From Pleionea sediminis (GTDB lineage: Bacteria; Pseudomonadota; Gammaproteobacteria; Enterobacterales; Kangiellaceae): 64,000 bases of DNA. Made by a program: the position numbers and the translations under genes. Of the stretch, positions 41,291 to 49,941 are shown in pieces. The notes beneath the pieces are model-generated. The model was not told the origin of the DNA, did no database searches, and saw only the letters and a list, made by a program, of their open reading frames with translations. Where the stretch lies: positions 211,010 to 275,009 of the forward strand of contig NZ_SUNB01000005.1 in assembly GCF_007570825.1 (NCBI RefSeq). The letters run 5' to 3'. How positions within the stretch are numbered: the first letter of the stretch is position 1; each line of letters begins with the position of its first letter.

Positions 41291-41655
41291 GGGCTGCTAT
41301 TTGTTTGCTTCTATTAAGCGGCTGTACTTCAATTTTTTATAACTCTGACTCAAATTTAAACTTAGCAAATTATGGTTGCAAATATGTTGATGGGCATTTC
41401 GATAATAATGAAACTTTTATCCCTAGTGGTTTAGTTTGTCCAAGATCAACACCTTCTGACTCACTTTCAGAAAACGAGTGTAAATGGAAAGCAAGCTATT
41501 ATAGAAATGATGGCGTATTAGTTGAAGGTCATTACAGATGTAGCCCCAAGAAAAATCATTTAACTCCCAACTTTGGCGGTAATTGTCACTATGTGAGCAG
41601 CTATTACAGAAAAGATGGCACTTATGTGCGAGGTTACACTAGATGTCGAAAATAA
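41251..41655 (+). CDS. Lipoprotein with Cys-flanked repeats
   Basis: About 134 residues from an ATG inside the displaced Q end. A hydrophobic stretch ends in a lipobox (LLLSGC). The mature part has three related units, each flanked by cysteines: CKYVDGHFDNNETFIPSGLVC, CKWKASYYRNDGVLVEGHYRC and CHYVSSYYRKDGTYVRGYTRC (each 20-21 residues). Such YYRKDGTYV repeats occur in secreted bacterial proteins. The start is uncertain; the frame is open back to 41077. Function unknown. Confidence 0.65.
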   Translation: MGRCENAFLFFKLRAAICLLLLSGCTSIFYNSDSNLNLANYGCKYVDGHFDNNETFIPSGLVCPRSTPSDSLSENECKWKASYYRNDGVLVEGHYRCSPKKNHLTPNFGGNCHYVSSYYRKDGTYVRGYTRCRK

Positions 41656-41679
41656 GCGTGAGAATCAAGTGGTTGAAAC

Positions 41680-41919
41680 GTGAGTTTGAGATTGAAAGAT
41701 AAAATGCTGCTAAAGGATGCCATTCTAGGCGCGAGTTATCATAAAGGTGATGATAAATGTAAATGGTATGATGACCTGCCTTCACATCTAAAAGATCACG
41801 AGATAGGGAAATTAATTTACGCAGCTCTCTACAAGAATGATAAGCGCGCACTTGATAAAGCTGCAACTCTTCTGACAGGAGACAAGAAAAATGCGTGGCT
41901 TGGTTTAGAAAAAATGTAA
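41680..41919 (+). CDS. Small hypothetical protein
   Basis: A 79-residue soluble, charged protein with no recognised domain (motif KDAILGASYHKGDDKCKWYDDLP). The start is a GTG; an ATG eight codons in is an alternative, and neither has a strong ribosome site. It lies in the prophage cargo block. Confidence 0.5.
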   Translation: MSLRLKDKMLLKDAILGASYHKGDDKCKWYDDLPSHLKDHEIGKLIYAALYKNDKRALDKAATLLTGDKKNAWLGLEKM

Positions 41920-42025
41920 GCATTTTCTTACATGATGCTCAGTATCTTTTCCTACATACAATTTACTCGATTGTCCTAGTATTAATCTAAAATCGAAGAT
42001 TATATTCAAAATGGAGAACTGTAGC

Positions 42026-42517
42026 ATGACATTAGATAATAATAAACTTGAGCTTACTCTTAAAGCCTGGGAGAAGACTGTCGATGTCCAGATGCATTTC
42101 AACGACTTATGCTTGAAAGTTCGTTCTTTTGCAATGTCGATATTGGGTGTAATGTTAGGAGGCGCGGCTATTTCATATAGATACGGTGGTGATGTAGTCA
42201 TGTCAAGCTTAAGTTTTCCTATTGCGGCAATATTTATTAGTGTGTCAATCATAATTTGGGCTGCTTTCTACCTAATGGATAGATACTGGTACCATGAGTT
42301 ATTAAGAGGTGCTGTAATTCATGGTCGCAAGTTGGAGAAGGTTCTTAACAAGAATATTCCGGAAATTGCGCTTGCAAACTCTATTCGAAAAACTAGTCAT
42401 GCATCATTAAGCTTGAATGCTGCCAAAAAGTTAGATTGTTTTTACATTTTTATACTGCTGGTACAGATTTGCGCACTTATAGCTGTTTCTCAAGGTTCTG
42501 TTGAAATAAGTAATTAG
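42026..42517 (+). CDS. Three-helix membrane protein paired with an OLD nuclease
   Basis: A 163-residue protein with predicted membrane helices at about 35-52, 62-84 and 137-156. A cytoplasmic-looking loop between helices 2 and 3 starts DRYWYHELLRGAV and is rich in conserved-type charged residues. No known family is recognised; its look is reminiscent of small membrane effectors of defence systems. The ATG at 42026 has GGAG nine bases upstream; an ATG at 42011 does not. It is 84 nt before the OLD-type gene with the same orientation. Confidence 0.7.
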   Translation: MTLDNNKLELTLKAWEKTVDVQMHFNDLCLKVRSFAMSILGVMLGGAAISYRYGGDVVMSSLSFPIAAIFISVSIIIWAAFYLMDRYWYHELLRGAVIHGRKLEKVLNKNIPEIALANSIRKTSHASLSLNAAKKLDCFYIFILLVQICALIAVSQGSVEISN

Positions 42518-42601
42518 TCTGTTTGTAAAAATAAAAGTGATGTTTCTAATTATTTAATATGTGACTGTCTATTTTTATAAGAATTCACAAGAGTCATAGT
42601 T

Positions 42602-44272
42602 ATGATTAAAGCAAGAAATTACAAATGTTTTGAAGATGAAACCGGTTTTGAGAAATTTTGTCGAGTAAACTTGATTGTCGGAAGAAATAACGCAGGAAAG
42701 TCATCTTTATTAGATTTAATCGAGTGTTTAATTAATGACGATTATTTTTTTCATCGCTCAACATGGAGGGGTAATAAATCCCCACAGATAATTGTTGAGT
42801 CGAAAATACCTGAATATATTGTTAATCAAGTTTTCAAGCCTAATGTAAGCGGAGGTGCGGTTCAAGGCAATCATCGAAATTATGGAAATCAGTTTATCGA
42901 AAAAATGATAAAATGGTCTATCGGATTTGAAGGTGTAAGGGAGCTAGTAGAATGTGATGACAGTGATATTTGTCCCACCTTAGAAAATGCTGGTAGCTAT
43001 TCGAGAGCTCTAGTGCATGCTATGCCCCATCCGTTAATAAATAAAAATTTTCGACGTCTCTCTGCTGAGAGAGATATTCGACCTGAGCCAGATAATTCAA
43101 ATATAATAATCGGAACGGATGGAAGCGGTATAACAAATGCGATTCAAAACTACATCAATAAATCAAATTTACCGAGTGAATTAGTAGAGAGTTCTATTCT
43201 TAAAGCGCTAAACTCAATATTTGCACATGATGCGATATTTACTGATATAGTTTGCCAGTTACATGAAGATGGCAACTGGGAAATATATCTTGAGGAGAAA
43301 TTTAAGGGGCGTATAGCTCTCTCTCAGTCAGGAAGCGGTTTAAAGACGGTTATGTCAGTGCTTGCATGTTTGATTTTGGTACCTCGTTTTGAAGAAACTA
43401 ACTTGAACAAGTATGTGTTTGGATTTGAGGAGTTGGAAAATAATTTACATCCAGCCTTGTTAAGACGCTTGAATAACTATATTTATGAACAGGCGTTAGA
43501 ATATGATTATTCATATGTTTTAACTACTCATTCTAATGTCTTAATTGATCAGTTTAGTAAGCGGCCTGACGCACAAATAATTCATGTATCTAATGTTAAC
43601 TCAGTTGCTACGTGCACAACCGCTAAGACATATATAGAGAATAATGGGATTATCGATGATCTTGATGTCAGAGCGAGCGATTTGCTGCAGGCTAATGGAG
43701 TGGTTTGGGTAGAGGGACCATCAGATAGAATCTATTTGAATAAGTGGATTGGTTTATGGAGTGATCAAGAGCTGAGGGAAGGGACTCACTACCAAATAAT
43801 ATTTTATGGAGGAAGATTACTTTCTCATTTGAGTGCGGAATCTCCAAGTTGTGATAAATCTGGTGTGTCAATTCTAAATACAAATCGAAATGCAATAATA
43901 TTGATTGATAGCGATAAAAGAGCTGCTCAGACACCATTAAGTAAAACCAAAAAAAGAATACAAAAAGAGTTCAACACCATGGGGGCTCTGTGTTGGATAA
44001 CTAAAGGAAGAGAGATTGAAAACTATATCCCTAAAGAAGTTGTTAATAACTTTTTGCGCACTAATACTTCTGCTCAAGTAGGGCAATATGAGTCATTTTT
44101 TGAATATTTAAATGGTATTGATAAGGGGCAAGGTGATAGATATGTTGCGAAGAAGCCTTTATTAGCTGAAAAGCTAGCTCCTATCATGAACAAAGAGAAC
44201 ATGATTGATATATTAGACCTAGATGTTTCTATGGAAAATGTTTGTAATACGATAAGAGCATGGAATAATTAG
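42602..44272 (+). CDS. OLD-family ATPase/TOPRIM nuclease
   Basis: A 556-residue protein. The N-terminal ABC-type ATPase has Walker A GRNNAGKSS (27-35), the signature ALSQSGSGLKTV, a Walker B-like FGFEELENNLHP and the H-loop LTTHSN. The C-terminal TOPRIM nuclease has the conserved Glu in VWVEGPSDR and the DxD in IILIDSDKR, then GREIENYIP. This is the architecture of overcoming-lysogenization-defect (OLD) nucleases such as P2 Old, which cleave DNA and exclude other phages. No UvrD helicase is adjacent, so it is not Gabija. It is cargo within the prophage. Confidence 0.88.
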   Translation: MIKARNYKCFEDETGFEKFCRVNLIVGRNNAGKSSLLDLIECLINDDYFFHRSTWRGNKSPQIIVESKIPEYIVNQVFKPNVSGGAVQGNHRNYGNQFIEKMIKWSIGFEGVRELVECDDSDICPTLENAGSYSRALVHAMPHPLINKNFRRLSAERDIRPEPDNSNIIIGTDGSGITNAIQNYINKSNLPSELVESSILKALNSIFAHDAIFTDIVCQLHEDGNWEIYLEEKFKGRIALSQSGSGLKTVMSVLACLILVPRFEETNLNKYVFGFEELENNLHPALLRRLNNYIYEQALEYDYSYVLTTHSNVLIDQFSKRPDAQIIHVSNVNSVATCTTAKTYIENNGIIDDLDVRASDLLQANGVVWVEGPSDRIYLNKWIGLWSDQELREGTHYQIIFYGGRLLSHLSAESPSCDKSGVSILNTNRNAIILIDSDKRAAQTPLSKTKKRIQKEFNTMGALCWITKGREIENYIPKEVVNNFLRTNTSAQVGQYESFFEYLNGIDKGQGDRYVAKKPLLAEKLAPIMNKENMIDILDLDVSMENVCNTIRAWNN

Positions 44273-44368
44273 TATATTTTATTTGAAGCTTTTAATTGCA
44301 ATGAATATTGCATCGTTCAACCAAAAGGTGTATAAAGTCAGCTAAGCTTTAAAAGTTTATTACTTCAA

Positions 44369-44399
44369 AACCCTGCTTGTTTTCAAGCGGGGTTTTTTT
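44369..44399 (+). terminator. Terminator after the cargo block
   Basis: AACCCTGCTTG-TTTT-CAAGCGGGGTT is followed by a run of T. It ends directly before the next ATG and would be read through by an antiterminated polymerase. Confidence 0.82.
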
Positions 44400-44420
44400 A
44401 TGCCTGCGCTAAGGTACTTA

Positions 44421-44654
44421 ATGCATAACATCTCTACGGGCCTCGCGGTTCAAGCGCCTTTTTCTTATACCGCAATAGAAGCCGCAAAACCGAAGCTCTC
44501 ATTTTTTCAAAGCATAATGATCGATTTTGGAACCAGTGTTTTAACCTGGGGAGAAGCTTTTCAAATGATGGCGGCGTTTACTGGTTTTGTGGCCATAGTA
44601 TTTCGCATTGTCGACTTTTTTAAAGAACGAAAACAAAAGGAAACCAAGCTATGA
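44421..44654 (+). CDS. Putative holin-like membrane protein
   Basis: A 77-residue protein with one clear membrane helix (WGEAFQMMAAFTGFVAIVFRIVDFF) and a basic C-terminus (KERKQKETK), the layout of small phage holins. The ATG at 44421 has AAGG six bases upstream; an ATG at 44400 sits in the terminator T-run. It overlaps the next gene by four bases and lies in the lysis region. Confidence 0.6.
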   Translation: MHNISTGLAVQAPFSYTAIEAAKPKLSFFQSIMIDFGTSVLTWGEAFQMMAAFTGFVAIVFRIVDFFKERKQKETKL

Positions 44655-45115
44655 AGCTGATTCGTGGTTATATTCCATCGTTTGGTGTTTTTGGTGAGTT
44701 GCTCGATCTCGATGGCAATCATTTAGCATACTCAACTGAGCGGTTATGGAACAACAATATTTCGTTTCAAAGCTGTGTGCCCGAAGGTGTGTATGAACTA
44801 AAGCCTTATGAATACAAAGGTGAGCTCGAAACTTTTGCGTTAGAAAATAAAGCGCTCAACGTGCAAGTGCAGGCAACGCATAATCGATTTGTTCGTTGGG
44901 GTTGTTGCTTTCATGGTGCTAACTGGCCGCATCAATTGCAAGGCTGTATTGCACCGGCTACCGAATTTATGCCGCTGTATAACGCAGCGTTTAAACGCAC
45001 GATGTTTGGCGGTTCTTCGAGTGGTGTTGCACTGGGTAAAGTGTTGGATTACTTGCACGACTCTGGCGATAGAACCTTAGAAATTTCTCACCAACGCGCG
45101 GTTGTCGCGGCTTAA
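44651..45115 (+). CDS. DUF5675-family phage protein
   Basis: A 154-residue protein with the DUF5675 pattern: an early GELLDLDGNHLAYSTERLW, a VPEGVYELKP loop, WGCCFHGANWPHQLQGCIAP with conserved His and Cys, and SSSGVALGKVLDYL. The His/Cys/Asn arrangement suggests an enzyme, possibly acting on peptidoglycan, since these genes lie among lysis genes. The activity is unproven. Confidence 0.78.
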   Translation: MKLIRGYIPSFGVFGELLDLDGNHLAYSTERLWNNNISFQSCVPEGVYELKPYEYKGELETFALENKALNVQVQATHNRFVRWGCCFHGANWPHQLQGCIAPATEFMPLYNAAFKRTMFGGSSSGVALGKVLDYLHDSGDRTLEISHQRAVVAA

Positions 45116-45125
45116 ACTCCACATT

Positions 45126-45167
45126 GCTTTCGTGGGAATGATTCCCGTTGTACGAAAGCTCTTTTTA
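45126..45167 (+). terminator. Nested-hairpin terminator
   Basis: The outer arms GCTTTCGT and ACGAAAGC enclose an inner hairpin GGGAAT/ATTCCC and are followed by CTCTTTTTATT. It sits between the DUF5675 gene and the holin. Confidence 0.65.
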
Positions 45168-45180
45168 TTCGAGGTAAACC

Positions 45181-45606
45181 ATGGCGCATCCTGCATTAAT
45201 TGGCGGTGTGTTTGAGATTGGCAAACAACTCATCGATCGCATCTGGCCAGATGAAACCGACAAAGCCGAAGCGCAATTAAAATTGTTGTTAGCGCAACAG
45301 AACGGCGACTTAAAGCAATTAGAAACACGGCTCTCTGCCATACTCGCTGAAGCAAACAGTAGCGACCCTTGGACGAGTCGTGCCAGGCCATCGTTTTTGT
45401 ATGTGATTTATATTTTTATTTTATCGGCCATACCGATGGGCTTTTTATTTGCATTTGAACCAACCGTTGCTGAGCGTGTAACGCATGGTGTCACGCTGTG
45501 GTTGCAAGCCATACCAACCGAGTTATATACGTTATTTGGTGCAGGCTTTTTAGGTTATGCGCATTACCGCAGTAAAGATAAACACACACAAAAGAACACT
45601 CAATAA
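45181..45606 (+). CDS. 3TM-type holin
   Basis: A 141-residue protein matching the three-helix holin family seen in gene-transfer agents. A soluble helical N-terminus (GGVFEIGKQLIDRIWPDETDKAEAQLK) leads to membrane segments SFLYVIYIFILSAIPMGFLFAF and a second at ELYTLFGAGFLGYAHYRS. The conserved DPWTSRARP precedes the first helix. It would make membrane lesions for lysis or export. It overlaps the HNH gene by one base. Confidence 0.85.
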   Translation: MAHPALIGGVFEIGKQLIDRIWPDETDKAEAQLKLLLAQQNGDLKQLETRLSAILAEANSSDPWTSRARPSFLYVIYIFILSAIPMGFLFAFEPTVAERVTHGVTLWLQAIPTELYTLFGAGFLGYAHYRSKDKHTQKNTQ

Positions 45607-45968
45607 TGCCAGCACGCGCTAAACGTCCATGTCGTTATCGACTGTGCAAAGGCTTAACGATTGAGCGTCATGGCTTTTGTAGTGAGCATGCAGAACATGC
45701 GCGCAGCTGGAGTAACGTTCACACTCAATCCGCCAGCGTTCGTGGCTATGGTTATGCCTGGCAAAAACAACGTAAGCGAGCCATAGCTCGAGACTCTGCG
45801 TTATGTCAGCCCTGTTTACGGGAAGGTCGAGTAACGGCTTTCAATTCGGTCGACCACATAACACCTAAGAGCGCCGGTGGTAGCGATGCATTAAGTAACC
45901 TGCAGTGCATATGTAAAGCATGTCATGCATTAAAGACGCAACAAGAATCACAACGAGCGAGAAATTAA
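45606..45968 (+). CDS. HNH endonuclease
   Basis: A 120-residue nuclease with the HNH motif VDHITPKSAGGSDALSNLQCICKACHALKT, including paired zinc-binding cysteines (CRYRLCKG, CQPC, CICKACH). Small HNH proteins next to terminase assist DNA packaging in HK97-type phages. It directly precedes the packaging genes apart from one inserted minus-strand gene. Confidence 0.92.
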   Translation: MPARAKRPCRYRLCKGLTIERHGFCSEHAEHARSWSNVHTQSASVRGYGYAWQKQRKRAIARDSALCQPCLREGRVTAFNSVDHITPKSAGGSDALSNLQCICKACHALKTQQESQRARN

Positions 45969-46068
45969 TTGAGGGTAGGGGGTGTTTAATCTCTACAGTT
46001 TATCGCCGTCTGACCACCGCCCTAGGTCCATTTTTACGCGCTAAGAAATTAAAAGAGTTTCACCACGA

Positions 46069-46383
46069 TTAACTCTTGTTTTGTAATTTGATGAGCTTGT
46101 GCATTATGCCGATAATTCGTTTATTGGCCTTATTATCCTCGTAGCTTTTTGCGCCGAAGAAAAGTAGAAGTACTATGATATAGGTTTCTGAACTGGGCTC
46201 CGAACCGAATTTAATCGACAAGGAGAAAATTAAAGCAAAAATGATTAAAATTAGCGCGAAATCATAGGGATCTCTAGAAGGCTTTTTTTGGAAGGCTTCT
46301 AGCTCTTCATTCAGCTTGTGTATTTCTAAGATGTCTTCTGCGACTTGGGCATTACGCTCAGTTTCTGCGTTGTGTTCACTCAT
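46069..46383 (-). CDS. Two-helix membrane protein, minus-strand moron
   Basis: A 104-residue protein with a coiled N-terminal half and two membrane helices (ALILIIFALIFSLSIKFG and YIIVLLLFFGAKSY). It is the only gene read leftward within the late operon, between the HNH and small terminase genes, so it must have its own promoter. The ATG at 46383 has AGGA upstream. Such lone genes in lysogens often alter the host surface or superinfection; the role here is unknown. Confidence 0.7.
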   Translation of the reverse strand: MSEHNAETERNAQVAEDILEIHKLNEELEAFQKKPSRDPYDFALILIIFALIFSLSIKFGSEPSSETYIIVLLLFFGAKSYEDNKANKRIIGIMHKLIKLQNKS

Positions 46384-46495
46384 GTTCAATTCCTAATTTT
46401 GATGAAAGTGAAATTATATACTTTTTAAATACTTAAGAGCGGTCAAAACTTTCTCTGTTGTCAGTGAATATTTACATATAATCGAGAGTAATAAA

Positions 46496-46966
46496 ATGCA
46501 AGGTCGATTACCCGACACTTCAAGTTTAGCGGTTGCTAAACATCCAAAATTCGACGAAGGTCAAAAGCAAGCGGAAGAAAATGAAGAGAAACATAAGTTA
46601 CTCGCAAAGCAATTAAAGCCACGTGGTTTAACTAAAGATGAGACTAAAGTTTGGGATCGCGTCGCCTTGGAGCTGTCAAAAAACAACCGACTGAAATCGT
46701 TGTATGTGGATGTCATTCATCAGTATTGCGTGGTGAAAGTGCGCATGGATGGATTACGCGGTGAGCTCGATAAAGACGATTGGTATTATGTGACGATGGG
46801 ACGCCACGGTGAACAGTGGAAGTCTCGCCCGGGTGTCGCTCAATTAAACGATGACTTTCGAAAGTTTATGCAATTGACGGCGCACTTGGGATTATCACCG
46901 GCGACCGAATTGCGGTTTAACGCCAAGCAAGGCGATTTGTTTGAAAATGAATTTGATGGCTTGTAA
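46496..46966 (+). CDS. Terminase small subunit (P27 family)
   Basis: A 156-residue DNA-packaging recognition subunit. The P27-type features are the N-terminal charged helix, LKPRGLTKDETKVWDRVALELS and the C-terminal RPGVAQLNDDFRKFMQLTAHLGLSPATELRF. It is followed by the large terminase. Confidence 0.88.
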   Translation: MQGRLPDTSSLAVAKHPKFDEGQKQAEENEEKHKLLAKQLKPRGLTKDETKVWDRVALELSKNNRLKSLYVDVIHQYCVVKVRMDGLRGELDKDDWYYVTMGRHGEQWKSRPGVAQLNDDFRKFMQLTAHLGLSPATELRFNAKQGDLFENEFDGL

Positions 46967-46983
46967 GTGATGGGTGGTAAGCG

Positions 46984-48699
46984 ATGTCAGCGACCGATCA
47001 TCTTGACGATATTCTAGCGTATTGCGATCGCGTGCTGTCGGGTGAGCGTCCCGCGTGTCAGTGGGAACGGCTTGCGGTGGAACGATTTTATGATGACTTC
47101 GAGCGCTCAAAAACCGGCGATTTTGAATTTTACTTTGATGTGGAAAAAGCGGTGCAGCCGATTAAGTTCATTGAGCTGTTACCGCACGTCAAAGGCAAGT
47201 GGGCGAATCGCAAGGGCCTTGCCAAACGCATTCAGCTGGAAGGTTGGCAAAAATTTATTATCGCGAATTTATTCGGTTGGCTAAAAAAGTCGACGGGCTA
47301 CCGGCGTTTTGTGGTGGCTTACATTTGTGTGTCGCGTAAAAACGGCAAGTCGATTATTGCGGCCGGTGTTGGTCTTTACATGTTGGTGCAAGACAACGAA
47401 TTTGGTGCTGAAGTTTATTGCGGAGCGACGACCGAAAAACAAGCGTGGGAAGTGTTTCGTCCCGCCAAGCAAATGGTCGAGCGAACGCCACAACTTCGAG
47501 CCGCTTACGGATTAACGGCGCATGCTAAACGATTGGAGTGCGATAAAAAAGGCTCGCGTCATACGCCCGACGGTTCCAAGTTTGAACCGGTGATTGGTAA
47601 ACCGGGCGATGGAGCGAGTCCCTCGTGCGCGATTTTGGATGAAGTGCACGAGCACGACGATGATGTGTTATTCGATACCATGCTCACCGGAATGGGCGCA
47701 CGTGAACAGCCCTTGTTATTGATGATTACCACAGCGGGCACCAATCCCTCGGGGCCGTGTTTTCAGCATCAAAAAGATCTGCAGAGAACCTTAAGCGCGA
47801 ATGCCGGTGAGCGTAACGAAGAACTCTTTGGCATCGTTTACGGCATTGATAAAAACGACGATTGGACCTCGACCGAGGTGCTGGAAAAAGCCAATCCGAA
47901 TATCGGCATATCGGTCGGTAAAGACTACTTAATCGCACGACAAAAAGATGCGATGCGCAGCCCCCGAAAACAAAATGCGTTCAAGATTAAACACCTGGAC
48001 GAATGGGTGTATGCGAAAAACGCCTGGCTCAATATGGTCGATTGGGCGAATGCGGCCGACACGAGTTTAGAGCGTGATGACTTTATTGGCTGCAAAGCCA
48101 TTAAGGGTTTGGACATGTCGAGCAAACTCGACATTACGGCCGACGTGACGATGTTTGAAAAAATGATTGAGGGCGAACAGCACTTTTTCTTTTTTGGCAA
48201 TTACTACATTCCGGAAGCGCTGCTTAAAGATCCGGATAAACAACTCTACGTCGAGTGGGAACATCAAGGGCATCTCATCACCTGCGAGGGCGACACCATC
48301 GATTACGAGCAAGTGCAATCCAATGCGATCAACGAGTGCCGATTGTTTGATATCGAAGAGCTGGCGTTTGATCCCTGGGGTGCGACGCAAATCGCGCAGA
48401 ATATTCACAAAGCGAATTCGGACATTGAACTCGTGGAAGTGCCGCAAAGCTATGCGATTAGTGATGCGATGAAAGAGTTTGAACGGCTTTTAAAAGAAGG
48501 TCGCATTCATCACGATGGCAATCCGGCATTGTCCTGGATGATGGGCAATGTGGTCGCCAAAGAAATCGACGATGGCAAAAAAATTCGGCCCGTCAAAGAA
48601 GAGCGGGACAATAAAATTGACGGTGCGGTTGCGGCCATTATGGCGCTCAGTCGGGCCATTGTTATCGATGAACAGCAAGTCGAACATTATGGTGTGTGA
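46984..48699 (+). CDS. Terminase large subunit
   Basis: A 571-residue packaging ATPase and nuclease (Terminase_1 type). The ATPase region has RKNGKSIIAAGVGLYM as Walker A-like segment and ILDEVHEH as Walker B. The nuclease acidic residues are in KGLDMSSKLDIT and later LAFDPWGATQ. It follows the small subunit and is followed by the portal gene. From here to about 57.4 kb the sequence is visibly richer in GC than the host genes. Confidence 0.95.
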   Translation: MSATDHLDDILAYCDRVLSGERPACQWERLAVERFYDDFERSKTGDFEFYFDVEKAVQPIKFIELLPHVKGKWANRKGLAKRIQLEGWQKFIIANLFGWLKKSTGYRRFVVAYICVSRKNGKSIIAAGVGLYMLVQDNEFGAEVYCGATTEKQAWEVFRPAKQMVERTPQLRAAYGLTAHAKRLECDKKGSRHTPDGSKFEPVIGKPGDGASPSCAILDEVHEHDDDVLFDTMLTGMGAREQPLLLMITTAGTNPSGPCFQHQKDLQRTLSANAGERNEELFGIVYGIDKNDDWTSTEVLEKANPNIGISVGKDYLIARQKDAMRSPRKQNAFKIKHLDEWVYAKNAWLNMVDWANAADTSLERDDFIGCKAIKGLDMSSKLDITADVTMFEKMIEGEQHFFFFGNYYIPEALLKDPDKQLYVEWEHQGHLITCEGDTIDYEQVQSNAINECRLFDIEELAFDPWGATQIAQNIHKANSDIELVEVPQSYAISDAMKEFERLLKEGRIHHDGNPALSWMMGNVVAKEIDDGKKIRPVKEERDNKIDGAVAAIMALSRAIVIDEQQVEHYGV

Positions 48700-48702
48700 T
48701 TG

Positions 48703-49941
48703 ATGGGATGGTTTTCTAACTTAGTGAGTGCACGAACCACTACGGCCTCAAAACCGGCCCAGTGGTTTATCAATTTAATCGGCGGCGGCCCGACCGGTTC
48801 GGGTGAAATCATTAACGCTGATAACGCCATGCGCATTACGGCGGTGCTGCAAGCGGTGCGCATTTTGGCCGAGTCGAGTGCGTCACTTCCGTTAAAGTTG
48901 TATCAACGAAACGGCAACAACAAACACGAAGCGACGGATCATCCGGCGTATCAACTGGTGTATTCCTCACCGAATGAATCGATGACTTCGTTCGATTGGC
49001 GCGAAGCGCAAATGGTCGCGTTGGGTCTGCGCGGCAATGCGTACAGTTTGGTGAAACGGGATCATCAAGGCGCTTTAGGTGAGCTCATTTTATTGCATCC
49101 GGATAAGACAAAAGTCGTAATGAGTCAATCCGGCAAGCTCTTTTATGAATCGATGGAAACCAATAAAACGCATCCGGCGCGTCATATCCTCCATCAAAAA
49201 GGACTCAGCACGAATGGATTGATGGGACTGAACCCGATTGAAATGACGCGCGAAGCGTTAGGGTTATCGGTGGCTGCCGAAAAACATGGCGCGACGACCT
49301 TTAAAAATGGTGCGACACCGACCGGCATTTTAGTGACGCCCGATAAAGCCAAGCCCGAACAAATCAATGAGTTAAAAAAGTCCTGGAAAAAAGAAAACGG
49401 CGGGAACAATAAAAACGGTGTGGCGGTGTTGCACAGTGGTATTAAGTACCAACAAATCAGCGTCAGTAATGCCGACGCGCAATTTTTAGAAACCCGAAAA
49501 TTTCAGATTGCAGAAATCGCGCGCATCTTCAATGTACCGGTGCATTTGCTGCACGATATGGATCGCTCCACCTTCAACAACATCGAGCACATGAGTTTGG
49601 CGTTTATTAAATTCTCGTTACGGCCGTGGCTCATTCGCATGGAGCAGCGGCTCAACTTGTCATTGCTGAGGCCGGAAGAACGCCATCACTATTACTTTGA
49701 ACATAACTTGAGTGCGCTCGAACGTGCCGACATAAAAACGCGTTTCAGTGTGTATGCGCAAGGGCGGCAGTGGGGCATTTATTCGGCCAACGATTGTCGG
49801 CGCAAAGAAACCGAAACCTTGCGCGATGATGATGAGGGGGACAGCTACCACACGCCGCTCAACATGATGGACCAGGACGCGATTAACGATGCAAAAGACG
49901 CTTCGAACGAACCCTCAAAAGAAACAGGACACGACGAATGA
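48703..49941 (+). CDS. Portal protein
   Basis: A 412-residue HK97-type portal that forms the ring through which DNA enters the head. Family motifs are VRILAESSASLPLKLYQR, LGLRGNAYSLVKRD, NGATPTGILV and EIARIFNVPVHLLHDMDRSTFNNIEHMSLAF. The ATG at 48703 follows the terminase stop; a TTG one codon earlier is possible. The last four bases overlap the protease gene. Confidence 0.95.
   Translation: MGWFSNLVSARTTTASKPAQWFINLIGGGPTGSGEIINADNAMRITAVLQAVRILAESSASLPLKLYQRNGNNKHEATDHPAYQLVYSSPNESMTSFDWREAQMVALGLRGNAYSLVKRDHQGALGELILLHPDKTKVVMSQSGKLFYESMETNKTHPARHILHQKGLSTNGLMGLNPIEMTREALGLSVAAEKHGATTFKNGATPTGILVTPDKAKPEQINELKKSWKKENGGNNKNGVAVLHSGIKYQQISVSNADAQFLETRKFQIAEIARIFNVPVHLLHDMDRSTFNNIEHMSLAFIKFSLRPWLIRMEQRLNLSLLRPEERHHYYFEHNLSALERADIKTRFSVYAQGRQWGIYSANDCRRKETETLRDDDEGDSYHTPLNMMDQDAINDAKDASNEPSKETGHDE

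Noticed and set aside
42602..44272. Gabija system
   Set aside because: GajA-like architecture is present, but no UvrD/GajB helicase follows; the neighbour is a membrane protein.
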